The translations under genes and the position numbers were made by a program. From the NCBI RefSeq assembly GCF_001665875.1, contig NZ_LZTA01000070.1:62001-126000 (forward strand): DNA of 64,000 bases, given 5' to 3'. This stretch comes from Mycobacterium sp. 852002-40037_SCH5390672 (GTDB taxonomy: Bacteria; Actinomycetota; Actinomycetes; Mycobacteriales; Mycobacteriaceae). Shown piece after piece: positions 16,614 to 25,736 of this stretch; position 1 is the first letter of the stretch; each line of letters begins with the position of its first letter. Under the pieces are notes generated by a model. The model worked only from the letters and a program-made list of their open reading frames with translations, was not told the origin of the DNA and did no database searches.

Positions 16614-17405
16614 TCAGGTGCCCGTCCACTTCGGTGGGCGCTTCTCGGCAAAGGCGATGGCGCCCTCCTTGGCGTCGTTGGAGGAGAACACCGGTGCCAG
16701 CAGCTTGTTCTGCTCGGCGAACATGTCCTCGGGGCTCCAGCCGCGGGACTCGACGATGATCCGTTTGGTGGCGGCCACCGCGAGTGGCCCGTTCGCCGCG
16801 ATCTTTTCGGCCAGCGCGATCGCGGCGTCCAACGCGTTGCCGGGGTCGGCCAACACGTTGACCATGCCCAGCGCGTGCGCGCGCTCCGCGCTCAGGTTCT
16901 CACCCGTGAGCGCCAGTTCCATGGCGATCGCGGACGGGATGCGTTGCGGCAGCCGCAGCAGCCCGCCGCCGCCGGCGACCAGCCCACGCTTGACCTCCGG
17001 AATGCCGAACGCCGAGTCCTTTGACGCCACGATCAGGTCGGTGGCCAGCGCCAGTTCGGTGCCGCCGGCCAGCGCGTAACCCTCGACCGCCGCGATCAGC
17101 GGCTTGACCGGGGGACGCTCGGTGAAGCCCATGCCGCGGCCCTCGACGATGGGAAGCTCGCCACGGGCGAAGGCCTTGAGATCCATGCCCGCGCAGAACG
17201 AGCCGCCCGCGCCGGTGAGGATGCCCACCGAGAGGCCGGTCTCGTTATCGAGCCGATCCACCGCGGCGGCCAGGCCATTGGCCACCGCGGAGTTGACCGC
17301 GTTCTTGGCCCTCGGCCGGTTGATCGTGATGATGAGGATTCGATCCCGTTGTTCGACCAGAACTTCGGGTTCTTCGGTGCCGGCCTCTTGGTTTCCACTG
17401 CTCAC
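16614..17405 (-). CDS. echA1: Enoyl-CoA hydratase/isomerase EchA1
   Basis: Crotonase-fold enzyme of 263 aa that hydrates 2-enoyl-CoA in beta-oxidation or a related pathway. The oxyanion-hole segments are GSFCAGMDLKAFARGE and YALAGGTELALATD; the acidic residue of PEVKRGLVAGGGGL follows in the usual place. It starts at GTG 17405 with a GGAG about 12 bases upstream. The length matches Rv0222 (262 aa). It is downstream of the WS/DGAT gene in the same direction but separated by 142 bp, so it may have its own promoter. Confidence 0.92.
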   Translation of the reverse strand: MSSGNQEAGTEEPEVLVEQRDRILIITINRPRAKNAVNSAVANGLAAAVDRLDNETGLSVGILTGAGGSFCAGMDLKAFARGELPIVEGRGMGFTERPPVKPLIAAVEGYALAGGTELALATDLIVASKDSAFGIPEVKRGLVAGGGGLLRLPQRIPSAIAMELALTGENLSAERAHALGMVNVLADPGNALDAAIALAEKIAANGPLAVAATKRIIVESRGWSPEDMFAEQNKLLAPVFSSNDAKEGAIAFAEKRPPKWTGT

Positions 17406-17547
17406 GGTGCCGCACAGCTCCTTCAGGAAATCGGTGGCTTTGAGATAGCTCCTGTCGGACCGATGGTAACCGGCGGCGGGAATGGCGTTTACGTCCCCGA
17501 GAGATTCGGCTTACCGCCGGCGTCGATTGCCTGAGAACCCCGGCCGA

Positions 17548-18957
17548 TCACGCCGGAGCCATCGCCGCCTCGACAACCGTCAGCTTGTCGGGAAGACCTG
17601 CGGCCCTGCGTATTTCGATGAAGTCGGCGACCATGGCATCGGAAACCTCGTGCGGGTCCTCGAGGGTGGACCCGTCGGAGAGCACCGAGATGTTGAGCTG
17701 ATCGACATAACTCCACACGGTGATGTTGAGCCCGCTGCCGGCGGTCAACGGCCCCACCGAATAGATCTCGGTGACCAGTGCCCCGCCCACCCGGCCGCGT
17801 TCCCGCGGACCGGGAACGTTGGAGATGTTCAGGTTGAGGATCTTGTTGTGCCCGTCGCGACTGGACGCCCACCGGAAGAAGGCCTGGGTGGGCCCGGGTG
17901 GCATGTAAGCCGCCCACCGGCTGACCAGCTCCGGTCCCATCAGCTGGTTGCTTTCCTTGGCGGCGATGGCGTTCTCGTGGCTGCACCGCACCCGTTCCAG
18001 CGGATCGTCGGAATCGGTCGGCAGGCCCACCAGCACGCCGGTGAAGCGGTTGCCGGAGATCCGTTCGCGAGAAAAGTCGAAACTCATCGGCACCGACGCC
18101 AACAGCGGTTCGGCCTTGCCGTCGTACCGCAACAACAGGGTGCGCAGCGCGCCGGTCGCCATCGCCAGCACCATGTCGTTGATCGTCGCCCCGAGCCGCT
18201 TTCCGGTCTCCTTGACGTCGGCCAGCGCCAGGGTGGCGGTGGCGAACCGCCGTTCCGGGGTGATCTTGTGGTTCATGAAGGTCGCCGGCGGCTCAAAGGG
18301 CCGCGTCAGTTCCGGGGAGAATTTGCGCGAGCTGCGCCGCACCCGGCCCAGACCCTGCGTGGTGTAGCGGATGGTGTGCGGCAGCCGCCCGACATGGCGC
18401 ATGTGGTCGGCCATTGCCGACGCCATGAGTTGCCGCGCGGTGGGAGCGGGGTCGCAGACGTACTTCTCGCCCTCCGGGCCCGGCTGCAGGTCCATGCCAC
18501 GGGCCATCAGGTTCGCCGAGGCGACACCGTCGGCGAGGGCATGGTGAATTTTGCCGACGACCGCAATCCGGTTGTTGGCCAAGCCCTCCACGAAGTACAT
18601 CTCCCACAGCGGACGGCTCCGATCGAGCGGCGTGCTGGCGATTTGCCCGATGGCCTCGTCCAGTTCGCGGCGCCCCCCCGGCGGCGACACCCGCCAGGGG
18701 CGGATGTGATAGGTCAGGTCGACGTCGCAATTCTCCCGCCACATCGGATGGTGGAAGTTGAACGGCACCTCGACGAGCTGGTAGCAGAACGGATCGAGCT
18801 TGTTCAGCCGCCCCGCGATGACTTGGCGAAACGCGTCGACGTCCAGCGACCGGCGGTCAGCGTCCAGCTCGATAACGGCGGCTTTGATGGTGTGCATGTG
18901 CACGTTCGGCGCTTCGCTGTACAGCAGCACAGCGTCCCACCCGCTAAGCCTCTTCAC
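17548..18957 (-). CDS. Wax ester synthase/diacylglycerol acyltransferase (Rv0221-like)
   Basis: WS/DGAT family acyltransferase of 469 aa, which transfers an acyl group from acyl-CoA to diacylglycerol or an alcohol to make triacylglycerol or wax esters. The active-site HHxxxDG motif is intact at residues 138-144 (HHALADG). The second domain has the conserved region NISNVPGPRERG and ILSN-like hydrophobic strands. The start is GTG 18957 (VKRLSGWDAVLLYSE), typical for the family, and the length equals Rv0221. It is followed by echA1 and preceded by lipC in the same direction, a lipid storage/turnover group. Confidence 0.93.
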   Translation of the reverse strand: MKRLSGWDAVLLYSEAPNVHMHTIKAAVIELDADRRSLDVDAFRQVIAGRLNKLDPFCYQLVEVPFNFHHPMWRENCDVDLTYHIRPWRVSPPGGRRELDEAIGQIASTPLDRSRPLWEMYFVEGLANNRIAVVGKIHHALADGVASANLMARGMDLQPGPEGEKYVCDPAPTARQLMASAMADHMRHVGRLPHTIRYTTQGLGRVRRSSRKFSPELTRPFEPPATFMNHKITPERRFATATLALADVKETGKRLGATINDMVLAMATGALRTLLLRYDGKAEPLLASVPMSFDFSRERISGNRFTGVLVGLPTDSDDPLERVRCSHENAIAAKESNQLMGPELVSRWAAYMPPGPTQAFFRWASSRDGHNKILNLNISNVPGPRERGRVGGALVTEIYSVGPLTAGSGLNITVWSYVDQLNISVLSDGSTLEDPHEVSDAMVADFIEIRRAAGLPDKLTVVEAAMAPA

Positions 18958-19000
18958 CGCTGCCCCATGCCCATAGAGGGACCATACTCAGCGCTGGCGC

Positions 19001-20206
19001 TCAGATAACCTCTTTTGCCCCGACGCGCGTCTTGGTGCGATAAATCTGGTTGAGGAACAGCGAAGTGACGTGGGCCGCGGCGCCGGCGCGTTCACCGTCG
19101 ACGAGGTCATACCCGTGGCCGGCGCCGGGGAATTCCAGGTAGCCGACCATCGAATGCGACACCGCCCGCAACCGCTCGACAAAGCTGCGCGCCTGATCGA
19201 CGGGGATGACGGTGTCCTTGCTGCCGTGGATGACCAGGAAGGGCGGGGCGTTGCGGTGCACGCGCGCGATCGGGGACGCGTCGCGGAAAATCTCGGGGCG
19301 ACGGGCGATCGACTTCTTCACCACGACCCGCTCCAGGAATTCGACGAACCGTTCGCGCTCCGGCGTCGAGCGGTCCTCCCAGTCGTAGCGGCCGTAGATC
19401 CCCACGACCGCGTCCACCGAGGTGTCGGCGCCCTCGGGCAGCTTCTCCTGGAATTGCGGGTCGTCGGGCGTCAGCCCGGCCAGCGCGCACAGGTGGCCAC
19501 CCGCCGAACATCCCGCTATCGCAACGAAATCGCGGTCGCCACCGAACTTGTCGACGTTGGCACGCGCCCACGCGATGGCGGTTTTCACGTCGACGATGTG
19601 GCGCGGCCAGCGGTGGTGCGGCGAGACGCGGTAGTTGACCGCCAGGCACACCCACCCCTGCTCGGCGAGCCGTGACATGAGCGCCGACCCCTGGCCCATG
19701 CACTTGCCGTGCACCCAGGCGCCGCCCGGCAAAAAGATCAGGACCGGTGCGGGTTGTGCGGGCAGGTCTTTGCGCCGCCAGACGTCGAGCACCTGGTCGG
19801 GGTGGTCCCCGTAGTGGACGGCGCGGCGATACAGGTAGCGGCGCTGCCGGAGACCGTCCCAGATCGGTGGTGTCTTCTCGGCGACCGGCCATTCCGCCTC
19901 GAGATCCGCGGCCGACACGACCCCGCGCAACGCGGCGAGGGAGACCTGCTGGGTGCTCGCCCGGTCGCGGCGCCGGACGTCGTTGATTCCGGGCGTGAAC
20001 CAGTCCTTGGTCGCCGCGGAAATCGCCTCCGGTGCGTGCCGGGCACCCCAGACACCCATGGCGGTCAAACCGCCCAGGGGCTCGAGATGCTTGCCGACCA
20101 CGGGCAGCGAAGCCCCGGCGACACTCAACGCCAGCGCATAGTCGCCGGGGCGGGCCCGCAGCAACCACTTCACGCAATCGGTAATGCCGGGTCCATTCGC
20201 CGTCAT
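19001..20206 (-). CDS. lipC: Esterase/lipase LipC
   Basis: Alpha/beta-hydrolase of the hormone-sensitive-lipase-like class, about 401 aa. The N-terminal third is a variable helical region. The catalytic domain has LIFLPGGAWVHGK (oxyanion hole), the nucleophile elbow GCSAGG, the acid in VIHGSKDTVIP and His in PGAGHGYDLV. ATG 20206 (MTANGPGITD) is preferred; an upstream start at 20239 would give 412 aa. M. tuberculosis LipC (403 aa) is described as a cell-surface esterase. It lies 43 bp upstream of the WS/DGAT gene and may be co-transcribed with it. Confidence 0.9.
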   Translation of the reverse strand: MTANGPGITDCVKWLLRARPGDYALALSVAGASLPVVGKHLEPLGGLTAMGVWGARHAPEAISAATKDWFTPGINDVRRRDRASTQQVSLAALRGVVSAADLEAEWPVAEKTPPIWDGLRQRRYLYRRAVHYGDHPDQVLDVWRRKDLPAQPAPVLIFLPGGAWVHGKCMGQGSALMSRLAEQGWVCLAVNYRVSPHHRWPRHIVDVKTAIAWARANVDKFGGDRDFVAIAGCSAGGHLCALAGLTPDDPQFQEKLPEGADTSVDAVVGIYGRYDWEDRSTPERERFVEFLERVVVKKSIARRPEIFRDASPIARVHRNAPPFLVIHGSKDTVIPVDQARSFVERLRAVSHSMVGYLEFPGAGHGYDLVDGERAGAAAHVTSLFLNQIYRTKTRVGAKEVI

Positions 20207-20374
20207 GAACGGGACTGTACCCCTCACGACGTTTCGCAAACTGACGTTTCTGTAGAACCGGCGGGCGTGGCGAAGGCGCTTTGCCCGGCGTGCTCGCTGG
20301 ATACGATATTCACGCTGATTGACCCGTTTTTCGCGGTTCGCTGGGCGCGGTGAATTTTGCTGTGGACGACACGC

Positions 20375-21049
20375 TCACCTGGCCGCCAGGTCGGCGATCA
20401 CCCGGCCGCCGACCAGACTGACGCTGGTCAGCGTCAGTCCCGCCTGCGCGGCCAGCGCGGCGGCGCTGTCCACCCCGACCGACGCCCAGCGAAACCAGGG
20501 CCCCACCTCGCCCGCCGACTCCAGACGGACCCATCGCGAACAGATGCCGATGGCCTCGGCTTCGAATTCGGCAATACAACGGCCACCGCGGGCCAGCAGC
20601 TCGAACGCGCGACCGAGAATTCGTCGCGGATCCCCGCCGAGCCCGACATTGCCGTCGACCAACAGCACCGTCTGCCACAGGCCCGTTGCCGGCAGCGGCT
20701 CGAACACATCGCCCAACAGGGCCGGTGCACCGCCGCGACCCGCCAGCTGGATCGCGGTCGCGGATCGGTCGATACCGAGTGCGGGGATGCCCCGCTGAAT
20801 CAGCCTCGCCACCAACCTGCCCGGACCGCAACCCAGCTCGATGGTGGGCCCGGTGCACATCTGCGTGACGGCTTCGTCGAAAACTTCGTCGAAGGCTTCG
20901 TCGAAGATGGGGCCAGATTCAGCTGAGCCGTTGGGGGGACATCGCACACCCAGCCATCGGTGCGCCGGCAATGGCCGCAGTTCGCCGTCGTCATGACGGA
21001 TCCAACATCGCTCCCCGCCAAGTGCCCGATCGTAAAGTTGCCCAAGCAT
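20375..21049 (-). CDS. Class I SAM-dependent methyltransferase with FDEx micro-repeat
   Basis: Methyltransferase of 224 aa starting at ATG 21049, with GAGGG 7 bases upstream. The SAM motif is TIELGCGPGRLVARL, followed by ALGIDRSATAIQLAG and VLLVDGNVGLGGDPRRILGRA. Just before the fold, a 12-bp unit is repeated three times (20871-20906), encoding FDEA-FDEV-FDEA. Homologues I recall occur next to sulfite-oxidase-like molybdopterin proteins and glycosyltransferases in actinomycetes. Here those partners (Rv0218/Rv0219 in M. tuberculosis) are missing between lipC and lipW, leaving this gene alone. The substrate is unknown. Confidence 0.82.
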   Translation of the reverse strand: MLGQLYDRALGGERCWIRHDDGELRPLPAHRWLGVRCPPNGSAESGPIFDEAFDEVFDEAVTQMCTGPTIELGCGPGRLVARLIQRGIPALGIDRSATAIQLAGRGGAPALLGDVFEPLPATGLWQTVLLVDGNVGLGGDPRRILGRAFELLARGGRCIAEFEAEAIGICSRWVRLESAGEVGPWFRWASVGVDSAAALAAQAGLTLTSVSLVGGRVIADLAAR

Positions 21050-21369
21050 TTCACGTCCCTCACGTCCTGGCCGATCGGGCGGCGCGCCGAGTTCGGTCCC
21101 GTGCGGGACGTTGCAATGACGTACCGGCAAACCCCAACAAGCTGACAGCAAGCACGTACGCCAGCATTGCACCGATACCCCGATCGTGGCTCGGCTAATC
21201 CATTTCTCGTTCTAGGCCCTCCCGCGGCTACGTTGCAGCGCCCGGCACGGTTCACCCACCGATGGCGCCCGACCTGCACGTCCCCACCGCAGGGGAATCG
21301 TGCGCTGCCGACTTTTGCTTATTAGCAAGGCCTTTCGCCGTTTCAGAGTCTCGCCTGGCCGGGCGAGAA
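21050..21369. other. 320-bp intergenic stretch without a recognised gene
   Basis: No ORF with a credible start or family signature is seen. A stem-loop TCTCGCC ... GGCGAGA (21349-21368) lies directly after the stop codon of the alpha/beta-hydrolase gene and may stop its transcription, although no T-run follows. A small perfect inverted repeat TTGCT-TATT-AGCAA occurs near 21315. The promoter of the methyltransferase gene is probably at the left end. Confidence 0.5.
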
Positions 21370-22197
21370 TCAGCCGAACAAGAACGCGTCCAGCAGCTCG
21401 TTCACCCGTGCGGGGTCTTCCAGCGCCGCGAGGTGGGCGACCCCGTCGAGCACGGTGAAGGACGCGCCCGGGATCGAGTCGGCCATGGCGCGGGTTTCGG
21501 CCACCGGGAAGGTGGCGTCCTCTTCGCCGGCGACCACCAACACCGGGGCTGCGACGCGACCCAGCAGGGCGTGCTGGTCGGGCCGCGCGGACACCACGCT
21601 GCGCACCGCCCAGCGGACCGAATCGGTGTTCACAGACTGCACGTTCGCCCGCACGGTCGCCACCACGTCCGGGCGGGTGCGCAACGTCGTCGGCCCCAGG
21701 AAGCCGCGGATGCTCGAGCGTGTCAGCGGCGGCCGGATCCCGCCCAGCGCCGTCGCCAACCACACCATGGCCGCATACTGCACCCGTTGCGCGACACCGG
21801 CTTTCGAGGCGGTGCAATTCATCAGCACCGCGCGGTTGAAACGGTCGGGGTAGAGGGCGGCGAAGGTGCCGCCGATCATCCCGCCCCACGAATTGCCGAC
21901 GAAGTGGGCCGTGTCGATGTCCAGCCCATCCAGCAGGTCTACGACGCAGCGCGCGCAGTCGGTGAAGCTGAACATCGCGCGCAGCGGCGCACTGTCACCG
22001 TGGCCGGGCGGATCGATGAGCACCAGGCGATTTTTGTCGCCGAAGTGCGCGGCCTGGCCGGCCCACAAGTCGCCCGTCATCAACAGGCTGGGCCACATGA
22101 GGATGGCGGGCCCGGCCCCCGCACTGACCTGAACCCGGATCGTGCCCAGAGCCGTATCGATGAACCGCGAAACCAGCCCGGGGTTGTTGGCGGTCAC
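21370..22197 (-). CDS. Alpha/beta-hydrolase
   Basis: Soluble alpha/beta-hydrolase fold protein of 275 aa. The start is GTG 22197 (VTANNPGLVSRFID), preceded by a strong AGGAGG; longer in-frame extensions are not needed. Motifs: oxyanion region LMWPSLLMTGDLW, RLVLIDPPGHGDS, the nucleophile elbow GNSWGGM, the acid in VVAGEEDATFP and His in DGVAHLAALE. It resembles esterases, lactonases and C-C-bond hydrolases (MhpC/BphD-like), but the substrate is unknown. It is divergent from lipW over an 80-bp gap. Confidence 0.88.
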   Translation of the reverse strand: MTANNPGLVSRFIDTALGTIRVQVSAGAGPAILMWPSLLMTGDLWAGQAAHFGDKNRLVLIDPPGHGDSAPLRAMFSFTDCARCVVDLLDGLDIDTAHFVGNSWGGMIGGTFAALYPDRFNRAVLMNCTASKAGVAQRVQYAAMVWLATALGGIRPPLTRSSIRGFLGPTTLRTRPDVVATVRANVQSVNTDSVRWAVRSVVSARPDQHALLGRVAAPVLVVAGEEDATFPVAETRAMADSIPGASFTVLDGVAHLAALEDPARVNELLDAFLFG

Positions 22198-22277
22198 GCT
22201 GCCTCCTGATGTCAGATCGTGCACGACAGATCGCACGTAGCCGTCCCTCGATTTTCCCCGTCGGTGATACTGATCCG

Positions 22278-23177
22278 GTGACGAACAACGACGTTCATCC
22301 TGACCTGCAGCGATTCGCCCGCTTCGCCCCACGACGGCTCGTCGGCCCCCGGACCCTGCCGCTCATGCGGGCGGCGCTCGCCTGGCGGGGCCGCCTCGGC
22401 AAGCCCGACGCCGACGTCGAGACGATCACCTTCGCTTCGGGCGCCGGTGTTCGGCTGTTCCGGCCCGCCGGGGTCACCGAGACCACGCCCGCGCTGCTGT
22501 GGATCCACGGCGGCGGATACGTGATCGGCACCGCCCAGCAGGACGACCCGCTCTGCATCGGGTTCAGCAGGCGCCTGGGCATCACTGTCGCCTCGGTGGA
22601 ATACCGTCTGGCGCCCGAACATCCGTATCCCGTACCGCTGGAAGACTGCTATTCGGCGTTGACGTGGCTGGCCGCGCTGCCGTCGGTGGACCGTTACCGC
22701 ATCGCCATCGGCGGCGCCAGCGCCGGCGGCGGCCTCGCGGCGGCCCTGGCCCTGCTGGCACGCGACCGCGCCGAGGTGAGCCCCGCATTCCAGCTACTGA
22801 CTTATCCCATGCTCGACGACCGCAGTTCGGCCACCGCGCCCAGTGCGAACTACCGGCTGTGGGACAACCGCAGCAACAGGTTCGGCTGGGCGGCATATCT
22901 CGGCAAAGCCGACCCCGAGGTCGCCGTCCCCGGGCGGCGCGACGACCTCAGCGGGTTGCCGCCGACCTGGATTGGTGTGGGCACGCATGACCTGTTCCAC
23001 GACGAAGACCTGGCCTACGCCGAACGTCTGCGGGCTGCCGGGGTGCCGTGTCAGGTCGAAGCCATTCCGGGCGCCTTCCACGGCTTCGACGTGGTCTTGC
23101 CGAAAGCCCAAGTGTCGCGGGGGTTTTTCGAGAGCCAATGCGACAGTCTGCGCGCCGCGCTCAGCCCGCCCGCTTGA
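22278..23177 (+). CDS. lipW: Esterase LipW
   Basis: Hormone-sensitive-lipase-family esterase of 299 aa (M. tuberculosis LipW 302 aa). The HGGG oxyanion motif (LLWIHGGGYVIG), nucleophile GGASAGGGLA, acid region GTHDLFHDEDLAYAERL and His in PGAFHGFDVV are all present. The start is GTG 22278 (VTNNDVHPDLQRF); an upstream ATG at 22209 would extend into the shared promoter region and is less likely. It is divergent from another hydrolase and convergent with the amidohydrolase (7-bp gap). Confidence 0.92.
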   Translation: MTNNDVHPDLQRFARFAPRRLVGPRTLPLMRAALAWRGRLGKPDADVETITFASGAGVRLFRPAGVTETTPALLWIHGGGYVIGTAQQDDPLCIGFSRRLGITVASVEYRLAPEHPYPVPLEDCYSALTWLAALPSVDRYRIAIGGASAGGGLAAALALLARDRAEVSPAFQLLTYPMLDDRSSATAPSANYRLWDNRSNRFGWAAYLGKADPEVAVPGRRDDLSGLPPTWIGVGTHDLFHDEDLAYAERLRAAGVPCQVEAIPGAFHGFDVVLPKAQVSRGFFESQCDSLRAALSPPA

Positions 23178-23184
23178 CGGCGCC

Positions 23185-24498
23185 TCACATCGCGAAGTAC
23201 ACCAGTTCACCGCCGATGACGGTGGCCGCCACCAGGCCGGCGTCCAAGGCGGCCAGCGCCGTCGCCGGCGGCTCGTTGAGCACACACAGGTCCCCCGGCT
23301 GTCCGACGTCCACGCTGCGCAGCCGCCCCGGCTGATCGGCCCGGCCCAGAAACATCGTCAAAGCCTCGCGCGCCGAGACACGTTCGCGTGCACCCAGAAC
23401 GGCACCCTGCGCCGTGGTGCGGTGCACCGCGGCGCGCATCGCCGTCCAGGGGTCGCCGTGGCCGAACGGCATGTCGGTGGACAGCGCGACCGGCACCGCC
23501 GCGTTGCGCAGGGACGCGATGCGCCACAGCTCGTCGTGCTCGGCGGCGGGGACCTCGGCGAAGTACTGGTCGCCGCGCTCGGCGACGAAATTTGGCTGCG
23601 TCACCACCGTGACCCCCAGCTCGGCGAGGTCGGCCAGGTTGTCGTCGGGCACCACCGCGGCGTGTTCGATGCGGTCTTGCGGATGGCCGCCGGCCTCGCG
23701 CAGCGCCGCGATGGTCACCACCAGCTGGGCGGCCGTCACGCAATGCACGGCGACCGGTTTCCCGCTGTTGTGCCGGCGCACAACCCATTCCGTGAGGGCG
23801 TCGAGGTCCAGTCGATCGTCGTGCAGGATCTTCTTGCCCGGTGACAGGAAGCTCAGCCGCGGCCGGAACTCGCCGCGGCGGTGCGCCGCCGTCAGCGACT
23901 CCATGTCGTCGGCGCCGAGATCGGGCGTGGCGTCGGTGACGCCGGTGACACCGGTCGCGGTGATCCGGCGGCTCAGTTCGGCCAGATCGGTTTCGCGCCG
24001 CTGCAGCGCCAGTGACCAGCCGCGGTCGGCGCTGCGCAGCCGCCCGTCGGGATGTTCGGACAGCCCTACCCGGCCCAGTGCTTCGGAATTGAGGATCCAC
24101 AGCGCCCCGCTGCGGTGCTGGATGCGGACCGGAACGTGGGGAACGATGGCGTCAAGGGCGCCCCGGTCGAGTTCTCCGGCAACCGAATCGTGGTAGCCCA
24201 CAGCGCGAATCCAGCCGTCGGGTCCGGGCGTGGCGTTCGCCAGCAATTGGGTGAGCTGCGATTCGGTGCTGACCCCGGGCGGCCCGACGAGAAACGAATC
24301 CAGTGCCGAGGCCGCCGAGCGCAGGTGCACATGGTGGTCGTGCAGCCCGGGCAGGACAGTGCCGCCGCCCGCGTACAGCACCCCCTCCCCCGCTCGCGCC
24401 ACCAGGCCCTCACCCGGCGGCGCCATCTCCTCGATCAGCGCGCCCACCCGGATGTCTGTCGTGGTCCCGTCCAGTAAGGTCGCGCGCTGAATCAGCAT
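23185..24498 (-). CDS. Amidohydrolase-family metal-dependent hydrolase
   Basis: Amidohydrolase-3 (YtcJ/N-acyl-amino-acid or atrazine-chlorohydrolase-like) protein of 437 aa. The N-terminal beta-sandwich leads to the metal-binding TIM barrel with GGGTVLPGLHDHHVHL (HxH). Further His are in VAVHCVTAAQL and RIEHAAVVPDD, and the catalytic Asp is in VALSTDMPFGHGDP. It starts at ATG 24498, inside the end of the CoA-transferase gene (7-bp overlap), so the two are translated together. The reaction is probably hydrolysis of an amide, imide or cyclic C-N bond; the substrate is not predictable. Confidence 0.85.
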   Translation of the reverse strand: MLIQRATLLDGTTTDIRVGALIEEMAPPGEGLVARAGEGVLYAGGGTVLPGLHDHHVHLRSAASALDSFLVGPPGVSTESQLTQLLANATPGPDGWIRAVGYHDSVAGELDRGALDAIVPHVPVRIQHRSGALWILNSEALGRVGLSEHPDGRLRSADRGWSLALQRRETDLAELSRRITATGVTGVTDATPDLGADDMESLTAAHRRGEFRPRLSFLSPGKKILHDDRLDLDALTEWVVRRHNSGKPVAVHCVTAAQLVVTIAALREAGGHPQDRIEHAAVVPDDNLADLAELGVTVVTQPNFVAERGDQYFAEVPAAEHDELWRIASLRNAAVPVALSTDMPFGHGDPWTAMRAAVHRTTAQGAVLGARERVSAREALTMFLGRADQPGRLRSVDVGQPGDLCVLNEPPATALAALDAGLVAATVIGGELVYFAM

Positions 24499-25685
24499 GA
24501 CAGCAAACGCTTTTGGCCGACCAGGTGGCGCACCGCCTCGTTATCGGCGCCCGGTCCTGAGGCCGGACGCGATGCCGGTGGGGCCGTCGGTGACGACACC
24601 GGCGCCGGTGATGCCGACGGCTCGACCGGCAGCGCCGCGTAGGTGGCGGCGACCCCGGACATGGATACGCGGATCAACTCGCCGCCACCGCGGCCCAGGG
24701 ATTCGGCCACCGCCAGCGTCGCCTCTAATCCGGTCAGCGGGTCGGCGATGGCGTCGCCGCAGAACACCGGGCCCGCGGCGCTGGTGCCGACCAGGCCGCC
24801 GGCCACCGCGGCGTCATCGCCGAATCCCGGTCTGCGGCCGTCATAACCGGTGATTTGCAGCCAGATTCGGCCCGCGCGCGGTGCGACGTCAGCGGGTCCG
24901 AGTCCGCGGCGCGCCAGTGCCGCCGGGCGCGAGCCTTCGATGACGATGTCGCTGACCGCCAGCAGTTCACGCAGTTCGTCCGCCTGGCTGTCGAAATCGA
25001 CTTCATAGCAGAGCTTTCCGCCGTTGACCCAGTCGAAGAAGGCCTCCGCCCCGGCGCGGGTACCGTCCGGACGTCGCGGGCTTTCGACCTTGACGACCGT
25101 CGCCCCGGCGCGTGCCAGCAGCCGCCCGCACAGGGGGCCCGCCCACATCGAGGACAGATCGGTGACCAGCAGGCCGTGCAGCGCACGAGGCACCGTGCGC
25201 GCTCCGGCACGGCTTATCCGCGGCGGCGCGGGCTCGGCCTCGCCCATGCCCGCCACCGGAAGGTCGAGCAGCCCCGCCCGCTCGAGGATCTGCGACACCG
25301 GACGGGTGGCCGCCCAGCCCCGCAGCAGCGGCCACGGGTCGGCGGCGACGTCGTCGGCCTGCAGCAGCGCCGGGATGGCGTCGAGATCGTCGGCACGCGA
25401 GAGGGTGAGCGCGCAGAAGCCATCCCGGGTGGCGAGCAGGTGGGTGCCGCCGCCCGGCGACACGCGACCGCCGCGGGTCAGTCCCAGCATTGCGGCCCGT
25501 CCGGTCAACAGGCTCACCGCATCGACGTCGGCACCCAGGCGATCACCGACGGCCGCGGCCACGCCGTGCGCGCGGGTCAGCACGTTGGCGCGGGAGAAGT
25601 CGGCGGGACCGTCGGACAGGCCGGTCAAGTAGGCCAACCCGCTGCTTCCCCACTCTTTGACCTGCTGCGACAACGCCGAACTCAC
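24492..25685 (-). CDS. CoA-transferase family III (CaiB/BaiF-like)
   Basis: Formyl-CoA-transferase/carnitine-CoA-transferase/racemase family protein of 397 aa, starting at GTG 25685. The conserved core is GLLVTDLSSMWAGPLCGRLL, ATVVKVESPRRPDGTR, DIVIEGSRPAALARRGLG and FCGDAIADPLTGLEAT; the last contains the region of the catalytic aspartate. The N-terminal about 150 residues diverge from the standard core, and a Pro/Ala/Ser-rich tail follows it (SASPAPVSSPTAPPASRP). It would move CoA between acids or racemise a methyl-branched acyl-CoA. It is coupled to the amidohydrolase; the pair lies between lipW and Rv0216, where M. tuberculosis has neither. Confidence 0.85.
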   Translation of the reverse strand: MSSALSQQVKEWGSSGLAYLTGLSDGPADFSRANVLTRAHGVAAAVGDRLGADVDAVSLLTGRAAMLGLTRGGRVSPGGGTHLLATRDGFCALTLSRADDLDAIPALLQADDVAADPWPLLRGWAATRPVSQILERAGLLDLPVAGMGEAEPAPPRISRAGARTVPRALHGLLVTDLSSMWAGPLCGRLLARAGATVVKVESPRRPDGTRAGAEAFFDWVNGGKLCYEVDFDSQADELRELLAVSDIVIEGSRPAALARRGLGPADVAPRAGRIWLQITGYDGRRPGFGDDAAVAGGLVGTSAAGPVFCGDAIADPLTGLEATLAVAESLGRGGGELIRVSMSGVAATYAALPVEPSASPAPVSSPTAPPASRPASGPGADNEAVRHLVGQKRLLSC

Positions 25686-25736
25686 GCCCCCATTGTGCGC
25701 GTGGCCCGCAGCGCCGTGGCGAGCGGCAAACCCGCC

